A stretch of 64,000 nucleotides of DNA, from contig NZ_LT985808.1 of the NCBI RefSeq assembly GCF_900291465.1, forward strand, positions 473,703-537,702. The letters run 5' to 3'. How positions within the stretch are numbered: position 1 is the first letter of the stretch; each line of letters starts with the position of its first letter. Origin of the DNA: Bacteroides sp. Marseille-P3684. GTDB taxonomy: Bacteria; Bacteroidota; Bacteroidia; Bacteroidales; Bacteroidaceae. The position numbers and the translations under genes were made by a program. This document shows, in pieces, positions 35,110 through 43,591 of the stretch. The notes beneath the pieces are model-generated. The model was not told where the DNA came from. It saw only the letters and a program-made list of their open reading frames with translations, and did no database searches.

Positions 35110-36092
35110 AAAGTCCATTTACAGGAGGTGATGTCATTCTTCTTCCCGAAACCAGAAAAGCCATATTCCGAAAAGAAGAATATGAATACACGCATCTGTG
35201 TTACCAGTGTGTGGACACCAAAGAGACCTTCACAACGACACAGATGGACCAGATAAATACCCTGCAGGTATACAATCTTTATCGGGTAGAACATAAAATA
35301 CCTTTCCCCGACGAAATCAAGGATTTACGCCGTCAGTACGGACTCTCAGCCTCTAAAATGTCACGGATACTCGGATTCGGCGACAATCAGTACCGCTTGT
35401 ATGAAAACGGAGAAATACCCAGCATCGCCAACGGAAGGGTGCTGAAAGCCATCCAACAGCCCGAAGTTTTCAAAACTTTTTTGGAAGCAGCCAAAGACGC
35501 TGTGTCCGCAGACGAATTTACGGCAATCATAAGACGACTGGACGAATACCGGGACACTGCCTATGAAAGAGGATTCCTGTATAACCTCATCTACGGAGGA
35601 GTCGGACGTAACAAGTATAACGGCTATGCCATGCTCTCCGTCAGCAAACTCAAAAACGTCATGCTCTATTTCATAGAAAAGTTTGGAGGAGTATTTGTCA
35701 CACAAATGAACAAGCTGCTGTTCTATACCGACTTTTTGGCTTACAAAGAAAACGGTCAGGCTATCACCGGGCTCTCCTTCAAGGCGATAAAACATGGCCC
35801 CGTCCCCAACAGATGGGATCGGGTATACGGACTGATCGAAGATGTTTACCAGATTGAAGTAGAAAGCAAAAATGGCAATATCGGCAATAAACTGATGTCA
35901 GATATTTCCTTCGACAAAGCCAGCCTTTCAGATGAGCAGCTTACTGTGCTGGACAGAGTGTATGAAACATTCAGAAATGACACGCCAACATCCATCTCAA
36001 AAAAGAGCCATGACGAAATAGCATGGATACATAACATCGACAATCAGTCATTGATAGACTTCAAATACGCCTTCTTTATCAAAGCCTTATAG
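35106..36092 (+). CDS. MqsA-like HTH antitoxin fused to a Panacea (SocA-type) domain
   Basis: A 328-residue two-part antitoxin. Residues 1-45 form a zinc-ribbon-like start in which only one Cys pair is present (LCYQC, about 32-36); the first pair is replaced by SPFT, so zinc binding is doubtful. Residues about 62-110 are an Xre-type HTH (DLRRQYGLSASKMSRILGFG, YRLYENGEIPS) that should bind the operon promoter. Residues about 180-300 are a Panacea/SocA domain (VFVTQMNKLLFYTDFLAYKE, ITGLSFKAIKHGPVP), a module known to neutralise many unrelated toxins. The ATG lies inside the toxin stop region. AT-rich like the toxin gene; convergent with DUF2851 only 3 bp away. Confidence 0.8.
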   Translation: MKSPFTGGDVILLPETRKAIFRKEEYEYTHLCYQCVDTKETFTTTQMDQINTLQVYNLYRVEHKIPFPDEIKDLRRQYGLSASKMSRILGFGDNQYRLYENGEIPSIANGRVLKAIQQPEVFKTFLEAAKDAVSADEFTAIIRRLDEYRDTAYERGFLYNLIYGGVGRNKYNGYAMLSVSKLKNVMLYFIEKFGGVFVTQMNKLLFYTDFLAYKENGQAITGLSFKAIKHGPVPNRWDRVYGLIEDVYQIEVESKNGNIGNKLMSDISFDKASLSDEQLTVLDRVYETFRNDTPTSISKKSHDEIAWIHNIDNQSLIDFKYAFFIKAL

Positions 36093-36095
36093 AAG

Positions 36096-37358
36096 TCACT
36101 TCTTCAGATACTCATACCCGAATCGGCAACGGAGGCACTTCTTCGCGTCGCAGTACTCCCGCTTGAGCTGGATGAGCGCCTGGCTGTCGGCGGCATTCTC
36201 CACGGAGAGGCCGCAGGACCGCCAGTTGCGGATGATGGCATTGTCCTCGGGCTTGAGCTGCTCCAGAAAGTCGAAGGCACGCTGACGGAGGACGGCATCG
36301 TCCTTGTACGAACCGTAGGCGAAGAGGAAAGGGCAGAGGGTGTTGATGATGAGCAGGTCCTGCGTGGCGTGCGTCAGCTTTTTCACCCGACGGGGTGAGA
36401 CGGACGCAAAGGTGTAGTGCGTGTCCCAATACTCCGAAGTCCGGGCAGTGAGGATGTCGCGCACGGCGTCGGTGTCTTCCGCCTCCAACAGACGGGAGAG
36501 GAGGGAAGGTTCGCGGAAGAAGAGCCACGCCATCTGGGCGATGCGGACATGAGGAAAGTTCACGGGACGGGTACGGAGGAAACGCCAGGAGGCTGACTCC
36601 ATGCGGCGCAGCTCGAACTTATGTGCCAGGTAGAGGTACTCGTGTTGCAGACGCTCGTAGTAGGGGTCACACAGTTCCTCTTCGAGCAATCCTGCCTGAC
36701 CGAAGAAGAGGGCTTCGAGCTGGAAAAGGTCGTCGCGGTGCTTGTCGAGCGCACGCAGGGGGACTGACCGTCCCCAACGCTCGAAGACGTCGCTGTTGAG
36801 ACCGAAACCGAAGTTGCGTGCCAACGTGACGAAGAGGGCATCGTCCCAACGGTGGTCACAAGACTCCACGCAGTCCGCCACACGCTGTGCCTTGGCCTCC
36901 AGACGTTCATACTGAAGCGCCGTCATCCAGCTGTGCACCGTGAGGGCGGGCAGGGTGGAGATGATGGAGTGACAGGGCGGATAGCGGTCGGCATGCTGCA
37001 ACCCGTCATACCGTTCGGCAAGGCTGACAGGGTAGGGGAGAAGGAGTTGCGGGACGTGCCGCCCGTGGCAGTCGATGACGTCGGCATCCAGTTCGGCAGC
37101 GACATGGAGCACGACGGAAGCATAGGCAGGGTCGGTGTCGTGTCCGTGACGGACCCAGTCGGAAGAGCGGTCGTGTATCTCCACATTTCCCACCCACAGT
37201 GTCGTACCGATACGGAGCTTGGCATTGAAAAAATCAGGACCGGCATCGGGGTTCTTCAGTCCGGGGTCAATGACCTCGACCGTCTCTCCTTCACGGGTGC
37301 GCAACTCGTGGAGCGGGAAAATCTTGTGTTTCCACGCATAATGCAGCAACTCTTCCAT
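36096..37358 (-). CDS. DUF2851 family protein
   Basis: A 420-residue conserved Bacteroidota protein of unknown function. The ATG at 37356-37358 (MEELLHYAWKHKIFPLHELR) is preferred because family members start this way; an in-frame ATG nine codons upstream is possible. Conserved features include LKNPDAGPDFFNAKLRIGTTLWVGNVEIHDRSSDW (in parts, about 35-65), typical of the family, and a C-terminal C-x10-CRFGYEYL-like Cys pair (YCDAKKCLRCRFGYEYL) that may bind metal. No signal peptide. The N-terminal block recalls PD-(D/E)xK nuclease folds, but I would not assign nuclease activity. Divergent from dapB. Confidence 0.85.
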   Translation of the reverse strand: MEELLHYAWKHKIFPLHELRTREGETVEVIDPGLKNPDAGPDFFNAKLRIGTTLWVGNVEIHDRSSDWVRHGHDTDPAYASVVLHVAAELDADVIDCHGRHVPQLLLPYPVSLAERYDGLQHADRYPPCHSIISTLPALTVHSWMTALQYERLEAKAQRVADCVESCDHRWDDALFVTLARNFGFGLNSDVFERWGRSVPLRALDKHRDDLFQLEALFFGQAGLLEEELCDPYYERLQHEYLYLAHKFELRRMESASWRFLRTRPVNFPHVRIAQMAWLFFREPSLLSRLLEAEDTDAVRDILTARTSEYWDTHYTFASVSPRRVKKLTHATQDLLIINTLCPFLFAYGSYKDDAVLRQRAFDFLEQLKPEDNAIIRNWRSCGLSVENAADSQALIQLKREYCDAKKCLRCRFGYEYLKK

Positions 37359-37413
37359 GTTAATTGAGGTTATATAATGAGACAAAACTACAAAGTATCG
37401 CCGACAAAACGCT

Positions 37414-37421
37414 TATATTTG
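37414..37421 (+). promoter_or_regulatory. -7 element of the dapB operon
   Basis: TATATTTG matches TAnnTTTG, 78 bp before the dapB ATG. No clear -33. It would drive dapB and the signal peptidase genes behind it. Confidence 0.5.
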
Positions 37422-37498
37422 CAGAAATATTTGTGAATGAGCCGACAAGGAAGCTCACAAACCCACAACACTTAAAACGTACAAACTTACACAATCAA

Positions 37499-38254
37499 AT
37501 GAAAATAGCACTGATAGGATACGGAAAGATGGGCAAGACCATTGAGCAGATTGCCCGGGACCGCGGACACGAGATTGTGTCCGTCATCGACGTGAACAAC
37601 CCGCAGGACTTCGAGTCGGAAGCTTTCCGCTCGGCCGACGTAGCCATTGAGTTCACCGCACCTCAGGCTGCCTACGGAAACTGCATGAAGGCATTCGCTG
37701 CCGGAGTAAAGGTCGTGTCGGGCAGCACGGGCTGGATGGATGCACACGCCGACGAGATGCGCCGCCTCTGCCGTGAAGAGGGACGGACGCTCTTCTGGTC
37801 GTCGAACTTCAGCCTGGGCGTGGCCATCTTCTCTGCCGTGAACAAGTACCTGGCACGCATCATGGACAACTTCCCCAACTACGAGGTGAGCATGACCGAG
37901 ACACACCACATCCACAAGCTCGACGCACCGAGCGGCACAGCCATCACCCTCGCCGAAGGCATCCTGGAGAACCTGCACCGCAAGACCTCCTGGGTGAAAG
38001 GCACGCTCACCGCTCCCGACGGTTCCGTCAGTGGAACAACCGACTGCCGCCCCGAGGAACTGCCCGTCAGCTCCATCCGCGAAGGCGAGGTGCCGGGCAT
38101 CCACACCATCCGCTATGAGTCGGAAGCCGACAGCATCACCATCACCCACGATGCAAAGAACCGCAGGGGCTTCGCTCTGGGTGCCGTGCTTGCCGCCGAA
38201 TATACAGCCACCCACGAGGGATTCCTCGGTATGGATGACCTCTTCAAATTCTAA
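37499..38254 (+). CDS. dapB: 4-Hydroxy-tetrahydrodipicolinate reductase
   Basis: Cytoplasmic NAD(P)H-dependent reductase of the diaminopimelate/lysine pathway, 251 residues from the ATG at 37499 (MKIALIGYGKMGKTIEQIA). The longer in-frame start at 37364 lies upstream of the promoter and is rejected. The N-terminal Rossmann motif GYGKMG is at 7-12; the substrate/catalytic loop ETHHIHKLDAPSGTA (about 141-155) carries the His-His and Lys of the DapB active site; the C-terminal HDAKNRRGFALGAV is also typical. It is the first gene of a run with two signal-peptidase-like genes, 6 bp before the next. The coupling of cell-wall precursor and export genes is common in Bacteroidales. Confidence 0.95.
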   Translation: MKIALIGYGKMGKTIEQIARDRGHEIVSVIDVNNPQDFESEAFRSADVAIEFTAPQAAYGNCMKAFAAGVKVVSGSTGWMDAHADEMRRLCREEGRTLFWSSNFSLGVAIFSAVNKYLARIMDNFPNYEVSMTETHHIHKLDAPSGTAITLAEGILENLHRKTSWVKGTLTAPDGSVSGTTDCRPEELPVSSIREGEVPGIHTIRYESEADSITITHDAKNRRGFALGAVLAAEYTATHEGFLGMDDLFKF

Positions 38255-38260
38255 GCGCCT

Positions 38261-39688
38261 ATGAAACGACAATGGATCAAATTCGCCCTCGTGACCGTGC
38301 TTTACCTGCTCTTCCTGCTCTGGGTGAAGAGCTGGTGGGGACTCATCGTGGTGCCGTTCATCTATGACATCTACATCAGCAAGAAAATCAAGTGGACGTG
38401 GTGGAAGAAGTCGAAAAGCACCACCGTCCGGACGGTGATGAGCTGGGTCGACGCCATCGTGTTCGCCCTCGTGGCGGTCTACTTCGTCAATATCTACGCT
38501 TTCCAGAACTATGCCATCCCTTCGTCCTCGCTGGAGAAGTCGCTGCTCGTGGGGGACTACCTCTTCGTGAGCAAGCTGAGCTACGGTCCCCGTGTTCCGC
38601 AGACGCCGCTCTCCATGCCGCTGACGCAGCATACGCTCCCCGTGTTCAACTGCAAGTCGTACATCGAGTGGCCGCAGTGGGACTACCGTCGCGTGAAGGG
38701 ATTCGGACACGTGAAGCTCAACGACATCGTGGTGTTCAACTACCCGTCGGGTGACACCGTGGCACTGAACATGCAGAACACCGACTTCTACAGCCTCTGC
38801 TACCAAATCGGTGAACTGACGTGCCAGCAGAGCAACATCACCCTTCCCAACCTCGACAGCATCAGCCGCACCCAACAGCAGGAGGTGTACGGCTTCCTCT
38901 ACCACCTCGGACGTGAAGCCATCGCCAACGACCCCGCCTACTATGGTGACGTGGTAGCCCGCCCCGTTGACCGGCGCGAGAACTACGTGAAGCGTTGTGT
39001 CGGACTGCCGGGACAGACGCTCCAGATCAAGGACCACATCGTCTACCTCGACGGACAGCCCAACAAGGAACCGGACGAAGTGCAGTACGTCTACCACGTG
39101 GAGACCACGCAACCCATCCCGATGGAGCTGCGCCACGAGCTGGGCATCAGCGAGGAGGACGCTGCCGACCCCTACCTGCGCAACACCTCCTACACGCTTC
39201 CACTGACACAGAAAGCATACAACGCACTGAAGGCGAACACCCGTCTGGTGAAGAGCATCAACTACGTGCAGCCCGGACAGGGGGACTGGCTCTATCCGCT
39301 CAACATGCACAAGGACTGGACCGCGGACAACTACGGCCCGGTGTGGATTCCGAAGAAAGGGGAGAGCATCCGTCTGACAGCGGACAACTACCTCATCTAC
39401 GAACGTCCCATCCGGGTGTATGAAGGCAATGACTTCGAAGTGCGAGACGGCAAGTTCTACATCAACGGACAGCAGACCGACTCCTACACCTTCAAGATGG
39501 ACTACTACTGGATGATGGGCGACAACCGCCACAACTCCGCCGACTCGCGCTACTGGGGCTTCGTCCCCGAAGACCACATCGTGGGCAAGCCCATCGTGGT
39601 GTGGCTCTCGCTCGACAAGGACCGCGACTGGTTTGACGGCAAGATACGCTGGAACCGCCTCTTCAAGATGGTGGACAACATCAAGTAA
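38261..39688 (+). CDS. lepB: Signal peptidase I (S26 family), active-site residues intact
   Basis: Inner-membrane serine protease that removes signal peptides, 475 residues, long because of a large insert between boxes C and D typical of Bacteroidota. Membrane segments at about 7-35 and 62-80. Box B is AIPSSSLEKSLLVGDY with the nucleophile Ser90 in PSSS; box D NYVKRCVGLPG contains general-base Lys244; box E is GDNRHNSADSRYWGFVP near 421. All key residues are there. Second gene of the dapB run. A second, degenerate paralogue follows 69 bp later. Confidence 0.94.
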   Translation: MKRQWIKFALVTVLYLLFLLWVKSWWGLIVVPFIYDIYISKKIKWTWWKKSKSTTVRTVMSWVDAIVFALVAVYFVNIYAFQNYAIPSSSLEKSLLVGDYLFVSKLSYGPRVPQTPLSMPLTQHTLPVFNCKSYIEWPQWDYRRVKGFGHVKLNDIVVFNYPSGDTVALNMQNTDFYSLCYQIGELTCQQSNITLPNLDSISRTQQQEVYGFLYHLGREAIANDPAYYGDVVARPVDRRENYVKRCVGLPGQTLQIKDHIVYLDGQPNKEPDEVQYVYHVETTQPIPMELRHELGISEEDAADPYLRNTSYTLPLTQKAYNALKANTRLVKSINYVQPGQGDWLYPLNMHKDWTADNYGPVWIPKKGESIRLTADNYLIYERPIRVYEGNDFEVRDGKFYINGQQTDSYTFKMDYYWMMGDNRHNSADSRYWGFVPEDHIVGKPIVVWLSLDKDRDWFDGKIRWNRLFKMVDNIK

Positions 39689-39757
39689 ACTCATTGGAAC
39701 GGGCAGGTGTGAGGGACACTTCTCCCGGCGCCGCCCGTCCGCTCCAAACAACAACCG

Positions 39758-40675
39758 ATGAAGCAACTCCTGAAAGCTGTACTGATTGCTGCCGCCTTGG
39801 TCGTCCTGATCAAGGTGTTCGCTTTTACGTCGTGCACGATTCCGTCGACAGGCATGGAGAACAGTCTCCTGCGCGGCGAACGGGTCATCGTGAACAAGTG
39901 GAGCTACGGACTGCGCCTGCCCCTGATGGGGATGACAGGCTACCACCGTCTGGCTGCACGCGGCGTGGAGCGGGGCGACATCGTGCTCTTCAACAATCCT
40001 GCAGGCAAGGGGACCATCGACCGACGCGAACTGTTCATCAACCGTTGCATCGGGCTGCCGGGCGACACGCTCATGCTGAACGGACAGCTCATCCAGACAC
40101 GCGACCAGGTGCTCAGCCCCGACAGCAAGCTGGTGTATGCCTACCCCGGCGAACAGGAAGACCTCGTCGTGGAGGCGATGCGGCGCGTGGGCATCGGCGA
40201 CAACAAGCTCGTGGGCTTCGACCGGGGCGACTTCCTGCGGAGCTTCAGCCACTATGAAATCTACCTGATGCGGCAGGAGCTGCGCGGACAGGTCACGTTC
40301 CGCTCGCTGCAGACTGACACGGCAGACGGGGTGCACCCCTTCGTCGTCCCCGCACGGGGCAAGGCGGTGAAGGTCTATCCGTGGAATGCCAAACTGCTCT
40401 GCAACACCATCGTGCAGCACGAGGGACGGCAGGCACGCCTGCAAGGCGACACGCTCTGGGTCGACGGACGGCGCGTGACGAGCTACACCTTCAAGAAGGA
40501 CTACCACTGGGTTGCCTCGAACAACTCGGTCAGCCTGTGCGACTCGCGCCTCTTCGGCTTTGTCCCCGACGACCACATCATCGGGCGGGCGTCGCTCATC
40601 TGGTTCTCCAAGGACACGGAAGAGCCCTTCTGGCACGGCTTCCGATGGAAACGCTTCTTCCGCCTCGTACAATGA
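39758..40675 (+). CDS. Signal-peptidase-I-like protein lacking catalytic Ser and Lys
   Basis: A 305-residue S26-fold paralogue of the preceding lepB, with one N-terminal membrane helix (about 5-23). Box B reads IPSTGMENSLLRGE: the nucleophile position is Gly32 instead of Ser. Box D reads LFINRCIGLPGDTL: the general-base Lys is Asn95. Box E has ASNNSVSLCDSRLFGFVP, with GDNR replaced by ASNN but the DSR-GFVP part kept. The fold-forming boxes are well conserved, so this is not a random pseudogene; it is more likely a non-catalytic partner or substrate-binding subunit. I recall similar Ser/Lys-less second copies in other Bacteroidales. Annotation as a working peptidase would be unsafe. Confidence 0.85.
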   Translation: MKQLLKAVLIAAALVVLIKVFAFTSCTIPSTGMENSLLRGERVIVNKWSYGLRLPLMGMTGYHRLAARGVERGDIVLFNNPAGKGTIDRRELFINRCIGLPGDTLMLNGQLIQTRDQVLSPDSKLVYAYPGEQEDLVVEAMRRVGIGDNKLVGFDRGDFLRSFSHYEIYLMRQELRGQVTFRSLQTDTADGVHPFVVPARGKAVKVYPWNAKLLCNTIVQHEGRQARLQGDTLWVDGRRVTSYTFKKDYHWVASNNSVSLCDSRLFGFVPDDHIIGRASLIWFSKDTEEPFWHGFRWKRFFRLVQ

Positions 40676-40703
40676 CCCATTCACTCACCCCTGCAACTCA
40701 ACG

Positions 40704-41393
40704 ATGATGAAAGACACAATCTACCTCAGTTCCGCCTACCTCGCTCCGGTGCAATACTACACCAAGCTCTACGCCTGCACCAAGGCATGCGTGGAGCAGC
40801 ACGACCACTATGTGAAGCAGACCTACCGCAACCGGTGCAACATCGCCACGGCGGACGGCGTACTGGCCCTTTCCATCCCCACCGAGAAGCCCGGGACACT
40901 GAAGTGCGAGATGAAGGACATCCGCATCTCCGACCACGGCAACTGGCGCCACCTGCACTGGAACGCCCTCTGTTCCGCCTACCGCCACAGCCCGTTCTTC
41001 GACTACTATGCCGACGACTTCCGCCCCTTCTACGAGCAGCGGTACACCTTCCTCTACGACTTCAACGAGGCGCTCTGTGCGCTCGTGTGCAGCCTCATCG
41101 ACATGCAGCCGCACATCGTCCGCACGGACGAATACAGGCAGACGTTCGGTCCCGACGAGGCGGACGTCCGTGAACTCATACACCCCAAGCATCCCTGTAC
41201 CGACGACCCGGACTTCCGCCCGGTGCCCTACTACCAGGTCTTCAGTGCCCGGCACGGCTTCCTGCCCAACCTGAGCATCGTCGACCTCCTCTTCAACATG
41301 GGGCCCGAGAGCCTGCTCGTCCTGAGGGACTCCATCGTGACGGGTACCCGAGCGGCGACAGACAAACGAACCAACAAATCAACAGAACCATAA
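40704..41393 (+). CDS. WbqC-like family protein
   Basis: A 229-residue cytoplasmic protein starting MMKDTIYLSSAYLAPVQYYTKL at the ATG at 40704. The N-terminal SSAYLAPVQYYTKL-YAC, the YRNRCNIATADGVLALSIPTEK block and the DFNEALCALVCSLIDM region match the WbqC family, whose members are found in polysaccharide clusters and sometimes near export genes; the chemistry is not established. 28 bp after the signal-peptidase paralogue, so in the same transcript. The C-terminus ends in a low-complexity, Thr/Arg/Lys-rich tail. Confidence 0.8.
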   Translation: MMKDTIYLSSAYLAPVQYYTKLYACTKACVEQHDHYVKQTYRNRCNIATADGVLALSIPTEKPGTLKCEMKDIRISDHGNWRHLHWNALCSAYRHSPFFDYYADDFRPFYEQRYTFLYDFNEALCALVCSLIDMQPHIVRTDEYRQTFGPDEADVRELIHPKHPCTDDPDFRPVPYYQVFSARHGFLPNLSIVDLLFNMGPESLLVLRDSIVTGTRAATDKRTNKSTEP

Positions 41394-41406
41394 ATTCAAA
41401 ACAGCT

Positions 41407-42219
41407 ATGAACGAATTATTCAGTGTAAAAGACAAGGTCGTAGCAATCACCGGCGGTACCGGCGTGCTCGGCAAGGAAATCGGCAGCTACCTGGCAACCC
41501 AAGGAGCCAAAGTGGTCATCATGGGACGCAAGGCGGAAGTGGGCGAAGCCATCGTGGCAGACATCAAAGCCAAAGGCGGTGAAGCCATGTTCCTGAAGAC
41601 CGACGTCATGGACGTCAAGGTCGTGGAGCAGAACCTCGCCGACATCCTGGCTGCCTACGGACGTGTAGACGCCCTGCTGAATGCGGCAGGAGGCAACATG
41701 CCCGGAGCCACCATCGCCCCCACGGGCACCTTCTTCGACCTCAAGCCCGAGGAGTTCGAGCGCGTGCTCAACCTGAACCTCGTCGGCACGGTCATCCCGA
41801 CCCAGGTGTTCCTCAAACCGATGGTAGAGCAGAAGCAAGGCTCCATCGTCAACTTCTCGTCGATGGCGGCATTCCGTCCGATGACCCGCGTATGCGGCTA
41901 TGCGGCAGCGAAGGCCGGCATCTCCAACTTCACCCAGTTCATGGCGAACGAAGTCGCCACCAAGTTCGGCGAGGGCATCCGCGTGAACGCCATCGCTCCG
42001 GGATTCTTCCTCACCGAGCAGAACCGCGCCCTGCTCACCAACCCTGACGGCAGCTACACCCAGCGCGGACTGGATGTCATCCGCCAGACTCCGTTCAAGC
42101 GCTTCGGACGCCCCGAGGAGCTGGACGGCACCATCCAGTATCTCATCAGCGACGCATCGAAGTTCGTCACCGGCACCGTGGCTGTGGTCGACGGAGGCTT
42201 CAACACGTTCGCCATGTAA
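41407..42219 (+). CDS. SDR-family oxidoreductase, probable D-mannonate/fructuronate oxidoreductase
   Basis: A 270-residue short-chain dehydrogenase: cofactor loop TGGTGVLGKE at about 15-24, NAAGG near 93-97, catalytic Ser in IVNFSSMAAFRP, and YAAAK with catalytic Tyr/Lys near 160-164; C-terminal VTGTVAVVDGGFNTF. It directly precedes the mannonate dehydratase gene (41 bp). In Bacteroidales an SDR in this position takes the role of UxuB, interconverting fructuronate and mannonate in glucuronate catabolism. The substrate is inferred from the neighbour only. Confidence 0.82.
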   Translation: MNELFSVKDKVVAITGGTGVLGKEIGSYLATQGAKVVIMGRKAEVGEAIVADIKAKGGEAMFLKTDVMDVKVVEQNLADILAAYGRVDALLNAAGGNMPGATIAPTGTFFDLKPEEFERVLNLNLVGTVIPTQVFLKPMVEQKQGSIVNFSSMAAFRPMTRVCGYAAAKAGISNFTQFMANEVATKFGEGIRVNAIAPGFFLTEQNRALLTNPDGSYTQRGLDVIRQTPFKRFGRPEELDGTIQYLISDASKFVTGTVAVVDGGFNTFAM

Positions 42220-42260
42220 TGACAACCGACAGACAACCCCCTAACTAAACGGAAAGAACA

Positions 42261-43436
42261 ATGATACTCTGTGAACAAACCTGGCGCTGGTACGGACCCA
42301 ACGACCCCGTCAGCCTGCAAGACATACGACAGACCGGAGCCACCGGCATCGTGAACGCACTCCACCACATCCCCAACGGAGAGGTGTGGACGGTGGAAGA
42401 AATCATGAAACGCAAGGAGATGATCGAAGCTGCCGGACTGAAGTGGAGCGTGGTCGAGAGCGTCCCCGTCCATGAACACATCAAGACGCAGACGGGCGAC
42501 TTCATGCGCTACATCGAGAACTACAAGGAGAGCCTGCGCAACCTCGCCAAGTGCGGCATCTACATCGTGACCTACAACTTCATGCCCGTGCTCGACTGGA
42601 CCCGCACGGACCTCGCCTACGAGATGAAGGACGGCTCACGCGGACTGCGCTTCGAGCGTGCCGCCTTCGTGGCATTCGACCTCTTCATCCTCAAGCGCCC
42701 GGGCGCCGAGAAGGACTACACACCCGAGGAAATCGAGAAGGCAAAGGCACGCTTCGCCGGCATGAGCGACGAGGACAAACACCGCCTGACGCGCAACATG
42801 ATTGCCGGCTTGCCCGGCTCGGAGGAAAGCTTCACCGTCGAACAGTTCCAAGAGGCGCTCGACCGCTACAAGGACATCGACGCCGAAAAGCTGCGCAGCA
42901 ACCTTATCTTCTTCCTCAAGCAGATATGCCCCGTTGCCGACGAGGTTGGCGTGAAGCTCGTCATCCACCCCGACGATCCGCCCCAGCCCATCCTGGGACT
43001 GCCGCGCATCCTCAGCACCGAGGAGGACTTCTGCAAGCTCGTCGAGGCAGTACCCAACCCGTCGAACGGACTCTGCCTGTGCACCGGCTCGTTCGGCGTC
43101 TCTGCCAAGAACGACCTTGCCGGCATGATGGAACGCCTGGGCGACCGCATCAACTTCGTCCACCTGCGGAGCACGCAGCGTGACGCCGAAGGCAACTTCT
43201 TCGAGGCGAACCACCTGGAGGGCGACGTGGACATGTATCACGTCATGAAGAACTTCCTCAAGCTCCAGCAACGCCGCGGCGTGTCTATCCCCATGCGCCC
43301 CGACCACGGACATCAGATGATAGACGACCTCCACAAGACGACCAACCCGGGCTATTCCTGCCTGGGACGCATGCGCGGACTGGCCGAGCTGCGTGGTCTG
43401 GAAATGGGCATCGCCAAGAGCATGGAGGAGAACTGA
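42261..43436 (+). CDS. uxuA: Mannonate dehydratase
   Basis: Cytoplasmic metal-dependent enzyme converting D-mannonate to 2-keto-3-deoxygluconate, 391 residues, normal. TIM-barrel signature regions are [20 protein letters not shown]-like start ([19 protein letters not shown]), [13 protein letters not shown] near 108-120, [20 protein letters not shown] near 228-248, [14 protein letters not shown] and MRPDHGHQM near 347-355. The His/Cys/Asp metal ligands of these blocks are present. Co-transcribed with the SDR gene and followed by a terminator. It fits a hexuronate-degrading cell and may serve the possible pectin locus at 18-26 kb, though glucuronate from other glycans is equally possible. Confidence 0.95.
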   Translation: MILCEQTWRWYGPNDPVSLQDIRQTGATGIVNALHHIPNGEVWTVEEIMKRKEMIEAAGLKWSVVESVPVHEHIKTQTGDFMRYIENYKESLRNLAKCGIYIVTYNFMPVLDWTRTDLAYEMKDGSRGLRFERAAFVAFDLFILKRPGAEKDYTPEEIEKAKARFAGMSDEDKHRLTRNMIAGLPGSEESFTVEQFQEALDRYKDIDAEKLRSNLIFFLKQICPVADEVGVKLVIHPDDPPQPILGLPRILSTEEDFCKLVEAVPNPSNGLCLCTGSFGVSAKNDLAGMMERLGDRINFVHLRSTQRDAEGNFFEANHLEGDVDMYHVMKNFLKLQQRRGVSIPMRPDHGHQMIDDLHKTTNPGYSCLGRMRGLAELRGLEMGIAKSMEEN

Positions 43437-43518
43437 CCTCTGCCGGCGAACGACCGTCAATGAGCTCCTGACAAGAGACCGCACCCTGTCCGCGGGACAG
43501 CACCCGGTCTGACAAACG

Positions 43519-43564
43519 AAGGCACGGAACGAACCCCGAAAGGAATCGTCCCGTGCCTTTGTCT
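43519..43564 (+). terminator. Terminator after uxuA
   Basis: AAGGCACGGAACGA (43519-43532) pairs with TCGTCCCGTGCCTT (43546-43559... ending at 43559) with one mismatch, then TGTCTTAT. It lies between convergent genes and could serve both strands. Confidence 0.8.
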
Positions 43565-43591
43565 TATGTCGCGGTGGTCAATGGTTCAGGT

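Noticed and set aside
37487-40684. Open frame of over 1000 codons on the minus strand opposite dapB and the signal-peptidase genes
   Set aside because: Spans several genuine genes and their gaps, lacks any motif, and arises because the complementary frame of this GC-rich coding has few stops.
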